DNA of 64,000 nt. Origin: Anseranas semipalmata (taxonomy: Eukaryota > Chordata > Aves > Anseriformes > Anseranatidae). The position numbers were made by a program, and so were the translations under genes. The notes beneath the pieces are model-generated. The model did not search any database, was not told the origin of the DNA, and worked only from the letters and a program-made list of their open reading frames with translations. Shown one piece after another: positions 50,822-63,212 of this stretch. The stretch covers positions 373,341-437,340 of the forward strand of contig VXAA01006091.1 of assembly GCA_013399115.1 (NCBI GenBank), written 5' to 3'. The number at the start of each line of letters is the position of its first letter. Positions within the stretch are counted from its first letter, which is position 1.

Positions 50822-51430
50822 GTGCACAAATCCGTGGGATCTGACAAGATGCATCCACGGGTCTTGAGGGAACTGGCAGATGAAGTTGCTAAGCCACTGT
50901 CCATCATATTTGAGAAGTCGTGGCAGTCCAGTGAAGTTCCTAGTGACTGGAAGAGGGGAAACATAACCCCCAGTTTTAAAAAGGGAAAAAAGGAAGACCC
51001 AGGGAACTACATGCCAGTCAGACTCACCTCTGTGTCTGGCAAGATCATGGAGCGGATCCTCCTGGAAACTATGCTAAGGCACATGGAAAATAAGGAGGTG
51101 ACTGGTGACAACCAGCATGGTGTCAATAAGGGCAAATTGTGCCCAACAAATTTGGTGGCCTTCTACAGCATTGGGTTACAGCATTGGTGGATAAGGGAAG
51201 AGCAACTGACGTCATCTACCTGAGCTTGTGCAAAGCATTTGATACTGTCCTGCACAACACTCTTGTCTCTAAAATGGAGAGACATGGACTTGATGGATGC
51301 ACCACCCAGTGGGTAAGGAATGGGCTGGATGGTCACATCCAGAAAGTGGCAATCAATGGCTCGATGTCCAGGTGGAGATCAATGAAAAGCAGTGTCCCTC
51401 AGGGATCTGCATCGGGACCAGTATTATATA
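50822..51430 (+). pseudogene. CR1 reverse transcriptase N-terminal remnant
   Basis: Frame 50822-51223 encodes [60 protein letters not shown] and [11 protein letters not shown], the finger motifs of CR1 RT. A frameshift near 51139-51223 moves the reading to the frame with [16 protein letters not shown] and [13 protein letters not shown]. The first is RT motif A, with a Ser at the usual Asp position. The second is the block just before the palm. The YADD-type catalytic box is missing because the element ends. Nonfunctional. Confidence 0.88.
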
Positions 51431-51459
51431 TACCAATATAAAACCCTGGTTCAGAATCA

Positions 51460-51732
51460 TCTAAGCGCTGTATAGATACTGTTAGAAGCTTTTCTGACGG
51501 GACTTCAAGTCAGCCAAAGCTCTGAGGTGAAACTGTCCGAATCTTGTTTCTGAAGTAAGCGCTTTAAAGAACTGAAACTCACACCGCTGCCATCAATATC
51601 GCTCTCCTCTGTATTGCTTTCTAAGCCATTGACTTTCCAGCAGCCTTCAGCTGAAAACAAACTGTATGAAAACTTTTTTCGTTCTTTTACAGTATTTCCT
51701 TCTTTCCTCTCAAGATTTAAGTGTCTGCTCAT
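51460..51732 (-). pseudogene. Interrupted coding-like tract, identity unknown
   Basis: Minus-strand reading from 51732 gives 75 codons of non-repetitive, Ser/Glu/Lys-rich sequence (for example ESNTEESDIDGSGVSFSSLK, then RLLQKQDSDSFTSELWLT) up to TGA at 51505-51507. The same frame then continues for 15 more coding-like codons (SPVRKASNSIYTALR) to TGA at 51457-51459. An in-frame TGA with coding-like sequence on both sides fits a decayed exon or retrocopy, and TGA is one CpG-type transition from CGA. No clean splice acceptor and no poly-A tail are seen. The tract starts just beyond the truncated CR1. I cannot name the parent gene, and chance remains possible. Confidence 0.35.
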
Positions 51733-51735
51733 GTT

Positions 51736-54497
51736 ACACCTTCCCTTTCTGCCACACTCGTCTCATTTTACCTGCCCCACTCAGACAAGGTAAATGGCTT
51801 GCCTCATACTCTGCTGCCAGCCACTGTGATCTTGCCTTATCATAATTCAGTACTTATAAATGCACTTGCATGTTGTCGGTGTAGGTTACTGATTTGTTTC
51901 ACAATGAGTATTTCTGTGTAAGATAAAGCAAAAGCAAGAACTTTTAATTAGTCGTATTTGAGACAAAAAACATTTAATTGGCGACACCAGCAGTAGGACC
52001 AAAGGTGGCAGTAACTTAGATTATTGCTAACCGACCTCTTTGTGTTAGTGAGTTCCAGGATACACTGCAGGAAATTACTCTCAACATGCCAGTTAGCTGC
52101 AGTTTTACTGTACTTGCAAGGTGGAAGTTAAGGATCTTCATCAGTATTTATATTTTAAATCAATTTTGCATAACATGAACAATATTCCAAATTTCTAGCA
52201 ACTATATTTGTCAGTGACATGCTTTCCTTTGTGTTTATCAGAAAGCAAAGGTGCATTTTGTGCGTAACAGAGAGGATGAAAATACACTGATTTAAAATAG
52301 CATCAAGATATTCTTGGCAGAGCTGATGATTCTGAGAAGAACAATGTCTAATATTCCATTAAACACAAACTGTGCTCTGCATTGTAGAACAAGAAAGATA
52401 AAGGAACTGTTTGAACCATTAAAGGTTTGCTGCTGTGAAAAGCCTGTAACAATATCCAAATAGTATATTGTTCTTTCTGTGACAGAAAACAAGCACCAGT
52501 ATATAAGACCACAACGCATCAGCTGGGTGAGACATCCGTGAGTCACAGCTCAAGGGTTTTATCAGAACATTAACTGCACAATAAAATAGTTCAAGTAGTC
52601 AACAAATACTTAGTAACCTGCATATTTCTTATAAGAATAGTCATTATCTAATCCACAACTAAGATGGGCAAATAATGAAAAATGTTTCTGCCATTACTTA
52701 AATGGCATTTGTAATGAATACCCTGGTCATGTTACACTGTTCTTTTTCTGTTTTCTGTCAGTGAACTTTCTGTTACAAACATTCATTGAGAGTGGGGTTC
52801 AAATCACAGCAATGACTCCTATGTGAACAAAAGTGTTTAGCACATATGAATATTGAGTGAAGAAATTATTTGCACAGTTATCCAAGTGCTGGAGAGAAAC
52901 TATGCTGTAGGCATTCTTTAAGTAATCAACACACTCTCAATTGTAAATATGATGCATGATATATGAGCAATGTAAGAGATCTGCACATATATTTATCAAT
53001 AATTTTAAATGTTACTAATCTGAATAAGCAAACAGTTAATCTGAAAGCATTATCTTTAACCATAACAAGGGGCTAAACTCATCCAACCAATCCCTTGGTA
53101 GGCATCATTTACTTATTACTGTTCCAAAGCTAAAATTATGACTGAGTTGTCAAGTAGTTAAACTAGTGAAAGATATTTAGCATGTGAGCTCTCATGTTGA
53201 CAGATTTCAGTAACTGCCTGCCAGCTCCCTGCTGAGTCAAGTCCCTCCCTCCCTCTCTGGCTGTTAATGAAGGCTTCTTTAAGAGAGCAATGCTCTCTTA
53301 AACTTTGACCTGTCTGTCTCCATTGACTCTAGAAGAACCCAAAGAACAGCAGCCTCCTATCTCAAATACCTATAGTTATGCAATAGTAGACATGCTGATG
53401 CTGCTATAAGGATGGACTTTTCCTTTGATTTTGCAAGATGATGGATTTGTCCCATTACACTGGGAATACCACTGTTCTCAGGATGTACTCGATTGGGATA
53501 GCATTAGATCCTAAAACAATATCAACGAGAGGGATTCATCAGCCAAATCTGACAAGATCTCTGCAACTCAGAGATGTTCCTGCCAGCCACAGAATTTAAT
53601 ACCAGTGATTAGATTTTGATGAAATGCTCCATGTTCTGCTCCGCTGAGGAATGTCCTTGTGCTCATGCTCCAGACATACAAACATCACAGTTGTTAACAG
53701 TGGTGAAATGCAGGAGATGTTTGCCTTAAGCCTTTGTTCTTTAACCTCCTAAAAGATTTATATTCTAATTTTCTATTTATGTTACCTATCTTCACAGCAT
53801 TATGTTTGTTCTAATTTTCTTTTCTATCAGGACTTACAGCACAGATTTAGGAAATCTTAATGAGTTTCATACTAAAATGAACACACCTGTTCAGTAAGTG
53901 ATGGTCTCTCTCGGCATCAAGCTATGGCTACACAAAGGTTTGATTACAAGCAGACTCCGAACTAGACATCTGTAAAAATTTCTGAAATTTGGATTTCATC
54001 TAAGTATACAAAAATCTAAATAGCAAATAGAAAAGTTTTACTAGGGAAAATAAAATGTGTATTGTGTTTATTTCAGAATTATTTAATTATTGAGTCTTAA
54101 TTTAAAAATGAATATATACAGATGCACTGATCAGAGGGTAAGATCATCTTCGAAGTCTCTGGGTAAGATTTCAAAGTTACTGATTACAGATCACTAAAAA
54201 AAAAAGGCTTGCTTTAACTAATTTGAGTTCTCAGTATTTTCTGAAGATTATTTTGAGGTGTCTGAAATTAGATTCTCAATCATTTTTGAAATTATTATTT
54301 CTTAGGACTACCAAAGCATCCACTGAAATTAAATGGTAAGTTGCAACTGATTAATACAGGTTCTCAGTTTTTAAGTATCTTTTACAAAAGACAGATTTGA
54401 ATTCCTGCATGGCATTGGTATGTAATTTGCTTTCTAGGATCAAAATAATAACTGAAGTAATTGTATAAAAATCCCTTTTTAAAGTTGTAAATGTTCA
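51736..54497. other. AT-rich unique sequence with a perfect inverted repeat
   Basis: No gene. 53200-53350 is less AT-rich than its surroundings and carries the palindrome at 53278-53302. Frames of 66 to 84 codons show no domain. Confidence 0.5.
53278..53302. repeat. Perfect 12+1+12 inverted repeat
   Basis: Left arm TTTAAGAGAGCA (53278-53289), one spacer base A, right arm TGCTCTCTTAAA (53291-53302), exactly complementary. CTTTGACC follows, containing a TGACC half-site of the nuclear-receptor type. It could form a hairpin or bind a dimeric factor. No terminator or RNA gene context. Confidence 0.9.
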
Positions 54498-55117
54498 ATC
54501 ATAGAATCGGAGAATATCCTCAGTTGGAAGGGACCCACAAGGATCGAGTCCAGCTCCTGACTCCACACAGGGCAACCTAAGTGTTAAACCATATATCTAA
54601 GAGCATTGTCCAAACAATTCATGAACACCAGCATGTCTGGGGCCATGACCACTTCCCCAGGTACTTTGTTCCAGTGCCCGATCACCCTATCAGTGAAGAA
54701 CTTTTGCCAAATATACAATCTGAACTTCTCCTGATGAAGCTTTAAGCCACTCCCCTGGGTCCTATCACTGGTCACCAGAGAGAAGAGATCAGCACCTCCC
54801 TCTCCACTCCCTCTCATGAGGAAGTTGTAGACAGCAATGAGGTCACCCCTCAGCCTCCTCTTGTCTAAGCTGAACAAGCCAAGAATCTTCAGCTGCTCCT
54901 CGTAAGTCATACCCTCTAGTCCCCTCACCATCTTTGTTGCCCTCCTTTGGACAGCCCAAAACTGTACACAGTACTCAAGATGAGACTGCACCAATGCTGA
55001 GCATAATGGGACAATGACTTTTTTTCCATTAGCTGTACTGAGCTTAATGCACCACAGGATATTGTTGGCCCTTCTGGCCACCCGGGCACATTGTTGACTC
55101 ATATTGAGCTTAATGTG
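54498..55117 (-). mobile_element. CR1 LINE, 5'-truncated
   Basis: The left end ATCATAGAATCGGAGAAT is a decayed octamer tail. The CR1 3' UTR (AGTTGGAAGGGACCCACAAG) and ORF2 C-terminal part follow on the minus strand up to TCATATTGAGCTTAATGTG. More diverged than 20186-20799 but of the same general type. Confidence 0.96.
54584..55102 (-). pseudogene. CR1 ORF2 C-terminal fragment with in-frame deletion
   Basis: A 172-codon open frame begins [20 protein letters not shown] and ends in RYMV. The block [16 protein letters not shown] joins two parts that in the other copies are separated by about 12 residues (PQYKKDM... in 20194-20724), so a deletion of about 36 bp kept the frame. The first part of the REVIV block is also altered ([10 protein letters not shown]). 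RT active site and endonuclease absent. Confidence 0.9.
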
Positions 55118-57706
55118 AAGGAGGAAGCAACTGGGTACATGGAAACTTGTTGTTTCAGATTTCCTTGATTCCAGAATCCTACAGAAAAATATAAAACTAA
55201 CTGAGCTATTTTAAAAGATCTTTTACATTAGATTTGAAATAGACTTTCAATAATTCAGGCTTGTTTAAACAAATCTGGACTTCACATTCTGTATTTCAGA
55301 GACAGGGGTACCTTGCTGACCTGCAATGCAGATTTTACAGAGATACTTAGCTTAGAACTGACTGATGACCTAATTAAATGAACAAGTATTGATGCAGCTA
55401 TGCAAAACTTTAATGATATTCTCAACTTCATTATGAAAGTGGATCTCTGAAGGGGATCAAACTGATGTGATTCACCCTGTACTGGGCTAGGCTTATCAGC
55501 TTCTCCGTATCACTCCATTCCTCTGTGAAGTCCATCATCCAGCAGGACTAGAATCCTTAGCATGTACATCATCAACTTCACTGAATATTCCCATATATGA
55601 AGTTTTAGAGTTTTCAGAGTAACATAGCAACAGAGCTTTCCTACCTTCTCCTTCCTTCTCATCTCCTGGGATACGGCTTCTCTTCCTATGGAAATCTTCT
55701 TTAACCAGTTCTTAAGAGACTAAAATATAAAGGCTTCTTCCTGCATTCATTCTAATAGGTGGAAATAGAGCCATTTTTTTTTTTCTGGATTATTGCTGTA
55801 ATACTTGTTTCTAAAGAAACTTTCAGGCAACAGGAAGAATTTTTGGTGGTAATAACAGTGGTGTGACATTAAACAGTAAGAAAGAAAAAGCATGAATAGG
55901 ACAAGCCCATTAAAACATTCAGATTTATTTGAGCAGAAAAAAGACTCTAACTATAGGTCTTTACATTTTCACTTGTTGACTTGTAGGCATTTCCTAAAAG
56001 AATAAAGAAGAGAAGCCAGAATTAAGCTGACATGTAGCCATCATCATTCTGAACCTTTACCTTTCTGTCCCTTGCTCCCTTTAAGCTCTTCATAGATTTT
56101 AGGCATCTGGGCAGAAGATTTATGTCTTACCAAGCTTTTGCAGCAAACAGGAGACAGAAACATAAATCTTTACGAGGCTCTGTGGATACCATCTCAATAG
56201 AATCGATAATGCAGTCATGTTATTTGAAGACTTCTACAAATAACCATCTGGTTTCCTGTAATACTGTCTTACCTTGATTATTATGTAGATTGCTTTCTTT
56301 CACAAATCTGTTTCCAATCACAGGAATGGAACATGAACCACGATTAGGAAAAGTAATAAACTAAAACTGAAAAAAAAAAAAAAAGAATATAAATCTCTTT
56401 TCTCAGTGCAAAAAATCATCCAATGCATATCACAATTTAAAAATGGACAAATATAAGGCTGGATAGTATGTCTGAAACCTCATGGATAATTCACAAGACA
56501 GCCTTACCATCAGGCCTAACTTGTCTTTATCTCTATCTTGCTTAAAATATATGTATAAAAGAGATAAATATACTAGAGATCATTTTTCTTGCAAGTTTTT
56601 GGATGGAAAATTACAGGGAAAAATCTTTCATTTTGGAGTCCTTCTAATATTGGCCAAATAAACAAAACGGTAAATTTACAGAATAGAAGCAGAGGTGATC
56701 AGTCCTTAATGACATTCACAGTTGTGAATTCTCAACTGTACATGTGGAGACTGGAGCCCAAAATTCCAAAACATTTCTTAACCAGTGGGTGAGTGCATTT
56801 CTGGATGGGTTTTTCTCAGTCTCGCTTAACACTTGGAGGTTTATTTGAGAACAGACTGAAACACACGTCGCCTTACCTTCTTTATAATGGTTCTAGAAAC
56901 TAAGGTAGAGAAATATCCGCTGTGGATTTGGGCAAAGAGGAATAGTTCAGGCAGATGACAGTGAGAACTAACAGATTTTTTTCTGAAAGGTGGGAGACTG
57001 AGCTGGGTCTCCCATGCAGTGAATGAAGTCCCTTGGAATGGACCTACTAGTTAAATCAAGACCACTACCTCCTGTGGGAGTTTCGTGCATATTGAGCTGA
57101 AACATTTTCATACTTGTGTGTGTATGGGGTGGGATGAGGGGGAACCCATAACTGAACAATTATATCCTCCTGAAGTTTTTTACAAGCTTCAGAACTATTT
57201 GCCAAGATGAAAAACTACCCAACGACAATTTTGCAATTCCAACCATAGCCAGACTCCAGAGCACGTCTCTGTTGTGCTTGCAGTTTCCTATACAATATTT
57301 ATTACATACTATTTATCATTTTCAAGAGGTAACATATCTTAATGCTTTTTTAAATGAGTTAGAGTCTCTTTTGTTACAGGCTTTTTAACCATTGAAAATG
57401 GGTGCCTTTGGGTGAGGAATAATGCAGATGATTGTGTATGCCCACATTGGTTTCAGAAAGAAATGTGAATAACATTTGGTCTAAAATACAGAGAAATATT
57501 TAAGTCAGCAAGAATGCAAGTATGCCAACTTGCAGTTTTCTATGGTTAACAATGTTCCTGCTCATTTGAAAAAGGGTGTGAGCTTTTTAATGATTGCAAG
57601 TATCCAGGGATATGGCCTTATATTCCAGCTAAGAGATGGCATTTCCAGCAGGGAACGTTGCCTCCTGCCATGCTGGAACAGTCTATCAGCAGGTTCATAA
57701 AGATAA

Positions 57707-57722
57707 GAGCGACACCTAGTGA
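57707..57722 (-). promoter_or_regulatory. CTCF-like binding motif (candidate)
   Basis: On the minus strand TCACTAGGTGTCGCTC agrees with 12 of 14 positions of the CTCF core CCASYAGRKGGCRS. The two differences are T for C at the first position and T for G in the GGC block. CTCF acts as an insulator and loop-anchor protein. Motif match only. Confidence 0.35.
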
Positions 57723-58530
57723 ATCAGTTAACACTTCCAACATTTTTTCTGAGGATGAAAATGGTGGGAAAGGACTCCTTGTTAATCTCCCAACCAGTAC
57801 TTATATGGCCCTGTTAAAGAATTGAGGGAATTTCAGCTTGAGATAGTTTAACAGTATAATACTGTAATATTAGATATTAAATAATTATATTAGGTATGTC
57901 TGGTGTGTCTAAATCCTCAATTATGCAGCATCTGGTATAAGGCTCCAACAAAATACAAGAATCCTCTGCTATTCATTTTTTTTCAATAACAGCATGACAT
58001 AAAGAAAGGGCAAGAACTGAATTCTCTTCTTCCTTCAGATTAATTTCACATTATTAAACAACATTAAAAAATCCTTTGGGTCTTATCACACAGTTAGGCT
58101 CTTTTTATTTTCATGAAACTATAATCAACACATACTTAATGTGGAAATGAATGAAGAGTATATTTCTGATCATCATAAACTGGGCAATTTAAAAATTAAT
58201 GTTTTGTAACACTGGCTGAAAAATAGCTGTAGTTCTTTCTCCATTTTAACAGGCTTTGCACACTATTTCCTGAATCTTAATTCTAGAATTGCTTTAAGAT
58301 CAAGTTTAAGCAAACACAACTTTCATTTGCTACCTGTTACTTTAATATCATCAAAAAAGTATTGGCATTCAAATACTTTTTGTTGTAAAGCATGTCCTTT
58401 TACTTCTTTGCTGTTCAAAGAAACAGAGGCAACCAAAATCCATAAGCAGTCCAAGATGTTGACCTGTAGTTTCCAAATCTACTGATTTTCAGTTCTCAAA
58501 GACTGGTGCATTTTATTGTAAGAATCTGTT

Positions 58531-58564
58531 TTTTTGTTTGTTTGTTTTTGTTTGTTTGTTTGTT
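58531..58564 (+). repeat. (TTTG)n microsatellite
   Basis: About eight TTTG units with one interruption. Confidence 0.9.
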
Positions 58565-60459
58565 CAAAATAATAAAGATATCTAATTCTGGCAGGTCACC
58601 ACAGAGTACAGCACAACTTCATTAATTCATGCTTGTAAAGAAAGCAAATCTTTCAATTTTTTAAATCAAATACATATTGTAGTGGTGGTCCTGTGAAGAC
58701 TGCCACTTAAAATTATTGCAGTTATCATAATAAAACACTACAAACCTTTTGGAGTCAGTATTTTCAGCTTGTGTTGTCCATGTGATTATATGTCAAAGTC
58801 AGTAAAATCACTAGATGTGCTCAGCTGTAGCATAACAGACAGTTGAACTAATATCATACATTCGTAAGGACTTCTTAATGACAGGACTTTAAAACGCTAA
58901 TTAGTTTTCCAAAAGACACTATCCTATATTTCCAGGTTTCCCCAGATCTGGACCTGGTCTTGAATGTTTCCATGTGTATGCAGATTGATATAAATCCTAC
59001 AGCATAATATAGCCTCCAGCACATTAGAACAGTGATTGCTAACCCTGTGTGGACTTTATGCCAACAGAGGATGGCACCTAAGGGATCCATAAAAGGAATG
59101 TATTACAGAGCTGTGTTTTTCAGGTTAGTATGGTTATAAAATGCACACTGTCTCATTCCCAGAACAAAACACAGAAAACTATATTAATAGTCATAAAAGC
59201 AGGGAAAGGAAGTTAATAGTAAGCCTATTTATAAGTAAGGATGTTGCTCAATGGTATCACAGTAAGAACGTTAGTTCAACTCATTCAACAACATAAGAAA
59301 ATCCACCCAGAATAAATTCTCTTAAGATAGCCTTAATGTTGAAGCCATCAGAAACTTGACATTTGTCATATATTGCCATGCAAGTGATACATCTTCTTTT
59401 CAAACTCTACACCCCCAAAAAAACTCAATACAATCATGCTTCAACCAATAGTAATTGCTGGCTTTTTAATGCTGGTCAGGCATTCTTTCATGAAGATACA
59501 TTTGCTTAAGCATTCATTGGCTAGGTCTCATAAAAAAACGTTGACAAGTACTTGTTGGACTAGCTTTCAAGCATGCAGCCCACAGCAGGATCAAAAACAC
59601 ACATGGCAACTGTGCATGGGTACATCTACCAAAGACAGTCAGCTATTCCCTTCAGCCAAGCTCTGAGCTCTGCATATAACCTCTAAGACATCATCATGCA
59701 AACCTTGTTGAATGTTCTTCAACGGTGCTCTTTTCTGTCTCGCCAACAGAACTGGAGAGAATGAGCTACTGATTACACTTGTCCATGAGGACATCTCTCA
59801 CATGCCACATGTCTAGGAAGCATGAGGCCTCTCATGGTGGAATAGCCCCAGTCATTGTGATAGTAAGATACAACAGGAGCTGTGCCTGAAATCCCGCACA
59901 ATTCCAGTGCTTAGGAAAGACAGAGGTGAACACTTCAGTGCTATGCAATTTTAGAAGCCAAATCTGTCCCTGAAGAGATACCTATTCAGAGAAATACCTC
60001 ACCAGTGTTCACTGTTGTCTTTTGAAACATGGTTAGTTCTACTTTCATAAATTCCAGAGCATCCTTTTTTTTTCTGGATTTCTAACTGTTCTCTCTACAT
60101 AATAATCTGACTAAAGTGGTTCTTCTATTTGAAATTCATATCATCTGAAGTATCTCATTTCTTCTAATAGTTCTGCAGATAGAAATTTCCTTATTCAAGT
60201 TTGGCTAAATACACACTAGGAAAGATAAATATAAAATTTAAATTTTGATTTTGTGTGAGCTTTCTGTGTCTCCCATTAAAGTAACTTCAATATTCATTTA
60301 TTCATCTTCCCATAAAACTTATAGGCTAGACAAGTATTCTAATCCTTTTTATAGATGAAAAAACTTTGGTGCTGTCAAACAAGTTCGTCACTCACCTAAA
60401 AAATGTTACGGTTCTATGACTAGAATCTTTACATCCTGCCTTGCAGCCAGGGCTTTCTC

Positions 60460-61545
60460 TTAAAGATTACCTTGTCTTTCCTTGTATGAAAAAAAGAGAA
60501 AAGAAATGTAGAAATAATATATACAAATGCTTAGCAATATTTCCTCTATTATGTTACATATTGCTAAACAAGAAAGTAAATCAGAGGGTAAAGTAAACAG
60601 AAGTTTTTTGTTTGTTTGTTTGTTTTTTAAATCAAACCACAGGAGAGGCCCAGATGATCTTTCATTAGTTCTGTCTGCAATAGTAAGTATTGGCAACATC
60701 TGTAGAAAGCACCTGATGGTGCTGAGGACCTTATGTCCATGCAGCATATGTTTCAGGATGCTTTGCCTTGAACTGACTCCAGTCTGGTCCCATGCACTGA
60801 GTGTCTTCAGCAGCTGCAGTGCTTTAGATGCAATTTGGGGAGGCACTTTCTGTCTTGGTTTTACCCAAAAGCAATCCATTTCATCCACTCCAAGTCTTCC
60901 CTGTAATAAGAACCAAACCCCAGAAAGTTGAGACAGCCAGGATATTTGCTTTAGTGTGATCCAGATCCAAGCATAAACTCTAAAGTGGACATATCCTTTT
61001 TCTTTGCTTTACTGCTAGGCACTACGTCTAGTTTGCTTAGTAGTAGTCCAGCCTTGGACCTGGAAGAGATTTGGGGAATTTTGTCTCTCCTCTCCACTAA
61101 CTGTGGGAATGACAGCTCTGAGTTTTGGGCAGCAATACATCTCTCTTGCCACACCTGCATCCTAATTCTATTTATGCGGGACAAAGAGAAGAAGCAACTG
61201 GGCCTTGAGCTGACTGTATCTGAAAAAGCTGTTTAGGCAGCTACCATCACTTAAACATTGATATCTTGTCTCATCAAGGACAAAGGTGATGGAATTGAGG
61301 AGTAATCCCACAGTTTTATAGTCTACATCATTTGACAGCATTAAAGTCACTGAACATAGAAAATTAGAAGAAGTACCACAAAAACAAAATGTTAAAATGT
61401 AGGATGAATGACAAGATGTCCAAAAGGGGATAGTGATCTGAAGGATTCCTGATGTGACCATCCTCTGCAGCAGCCTGTAGCATACACAGGGGGCTGGTTC
61501 TTCTCCCCAGTAGATGAACACCATCACTGCTTTCTTCCACTTCAT
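60460..61545 (-). other. Cluster of coding-like minus-strand frames, identity unknown
   Basis: Three consecutive minus-strand frames (61545-61168, 61184-60951, 60888-60460) hold stretches of mixed, non-repetitive composition, for example MQVWQERCIAAQNSELSFPQ and IASKALQLLKTLSAWDQTGV. They lie in different frames, show no shared domain and have no clear splice signals between them. They could be a decayed retroelement gene or gene remnant. Chance in a locally less AT-rich stretch is equally possible. Confidence 0.18.
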
Positions 61546-63211
61546 GCCAAGTTGTTTCTGGAAATCCTTCTACAGCACCCCAATATGTAGAATTAGGCCT
61601 TTATGGGACAATAAAAAACCTTGTGGCACAACTAAAACATTGAAATCTTGGCTCCAAAGGACTTTAACAGCAACATTTCACCTTAAGACTCAAAACTGTA
61701 CTAGTTACCCATGGAAACAGCATTTATATCTTCTTTCTCTATACATGCAAAATCATAAGAAATAGAAATGTGTGAGGCAGGACTCTGCTATTCCTCATGC
61801 ATGTCACGGATGTGCTAAAAAGAACACACCTGGAATCTGTGTCTTTTTGAGTACAATTCTCTCCAGTATTCCTCGGTTATGTCCAAAATTAGTAAGGAAT
61901 GGATGTAACAGGGTAAAGAATGGAATTACAGGTTACTATTTGTAAATCACTTATGTTTAGAGTTATTTTTTAAAAAATTGTGGCACATGAAAAAAGCTTA
62001 AGGAATGAGATGCAATCACCACCTGCTGTGTGGAACATTAATTATAAAGACATGGAAGAACATTTTTGTCCCTGTTGTCTGGAATGGACAGATGTATAAT
62101 ACTACCCTGTAGTTGCCTCATTTGCACAGAAAATAACATTTTACAACACTTTAATTCCACATGAATGAATTATCCTGGGAAAGAAACTTTTTTTTTCACT
62201 GTCTTCAAGTCCTGCAGAAGTTTGCATACTAAAAGCACAGGAAGCAAGTTCTTTTGAAATCTATAAGACTACTCACATATTACACACTAAATGCATATAT
62301 TCTTATAATACTAGGATTTGTGGTTTTAATATGGAGTGCTGGGCTGACCTGGGAAAATTATTTTGACCAAGACATCTGTTGCAAAAAACAAAAAAGCAAC
62401 CAAACAAAATCAAACCAAATATTTCATGAATCTTTAGTTACATTTGCCAAATTTATTGGATTAGAAGACTCCCACACTACTGAAAAACAAAACAAAGTTA
62501 CCATTTTTATCTCTGGTGATTTGTTGTATTTTTGGAAAAATTATGGAAAAAAATATAATTTATGAAACACCTCGACTTTTAAAAGTTCAGAAACACTTTA
62601 TTTTGAGACTTATTTCAGTTTTATTTTAAATGTACTTACAAATCATTTTATGTTGCTCTGATTCTCCTCATCTTGCCACTACCTGAAAATAAATATTTAA
62701 AATACTTGTGTACATATAAGTACATGTTACTGTAAAACCACAGCTCTACTTATAAATGTTAAGGGATTAAGGGAGGTGAAGGGTAAAGTGTGTGGCTGCC
62801 TCCCCCAGCCGCTCCAGCCCAGGACTGTTCCTGTCCAGCCACTGGGGCCCAGCCCGGTGCCTGGGGACCCGGGGTGCCAGCCCAGGCTGGGGATGCAGCT
62901 GCTGCTTTCCCCTTTGCAGGTCCAACCAGCAGCGAAGCCGAGCACATATCCCAGAGACACATGGGCTGCCTTACAGCACTTACCCACAGGACTCACGCAA
63001 AACACAGACACAGACAGCCGAGTCCCCTTCCTCCTCTCTGGGAGACACAGAAGCTCACTGGTGCAGGCACACACACTGTGCTCTCCAGGTTCACAAGCAC
63101 ACACACAGGCACGGATCCCTTGAGTACTGACATGGCCTCTCTGTCTGCCCAGTGCCCTGCCCAGATCCCAGGCCCCAGACCTGCTTCACAGGCCGCCTGC
63201 TCGCTGGCTGG

Positions 63212-63212
63212 N
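63212..63212. other. Ambiguous base in GC-rich block
   Basis: Single N within the repetitive GC-rich block, consistent with difficult sequencing or a polymorphic position. Confidence 0.99.

Larger units (their letters stand above)
49460..51430 (+). mobile_element. CR1 LINE, endonuclease to RT N-terminus, 3'-truncated
   Basis: About 2 kb of CR1 ORF2 from the start of the endonuclease (KAQMKCLYTNSCSM near 49560) through the RT fingers to the SVPQGS block, ending abruptly in GPVLYI at about 51430. All other CR1 copies here are 5'-truncated and keep the 3' end. This one is the reverse: it lacks the RT palm active site, the C-terminal part, the 3' UTR and the octamers. The coding sequence is broken by many frameshifts and stops. 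A GTAGA-type pentamer run sits at 50192-50210. The left end is approximate. Confidence 0.9.
55118..62760. other. AT-rich sequence, no confirmed gene
   Basis: Holds an A run near 56369-56384, TTTG microsatellites at 58531-58564 and 60607-60625, a CTCF-like motif at 57707-57722, and three minus-strand frames at 60460-60888, 60951-61184 and 61168-61545 (142, 77 and 125 codons). Parts of these have coding-like composition but no domain I recognise. Confidence 0.45.
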
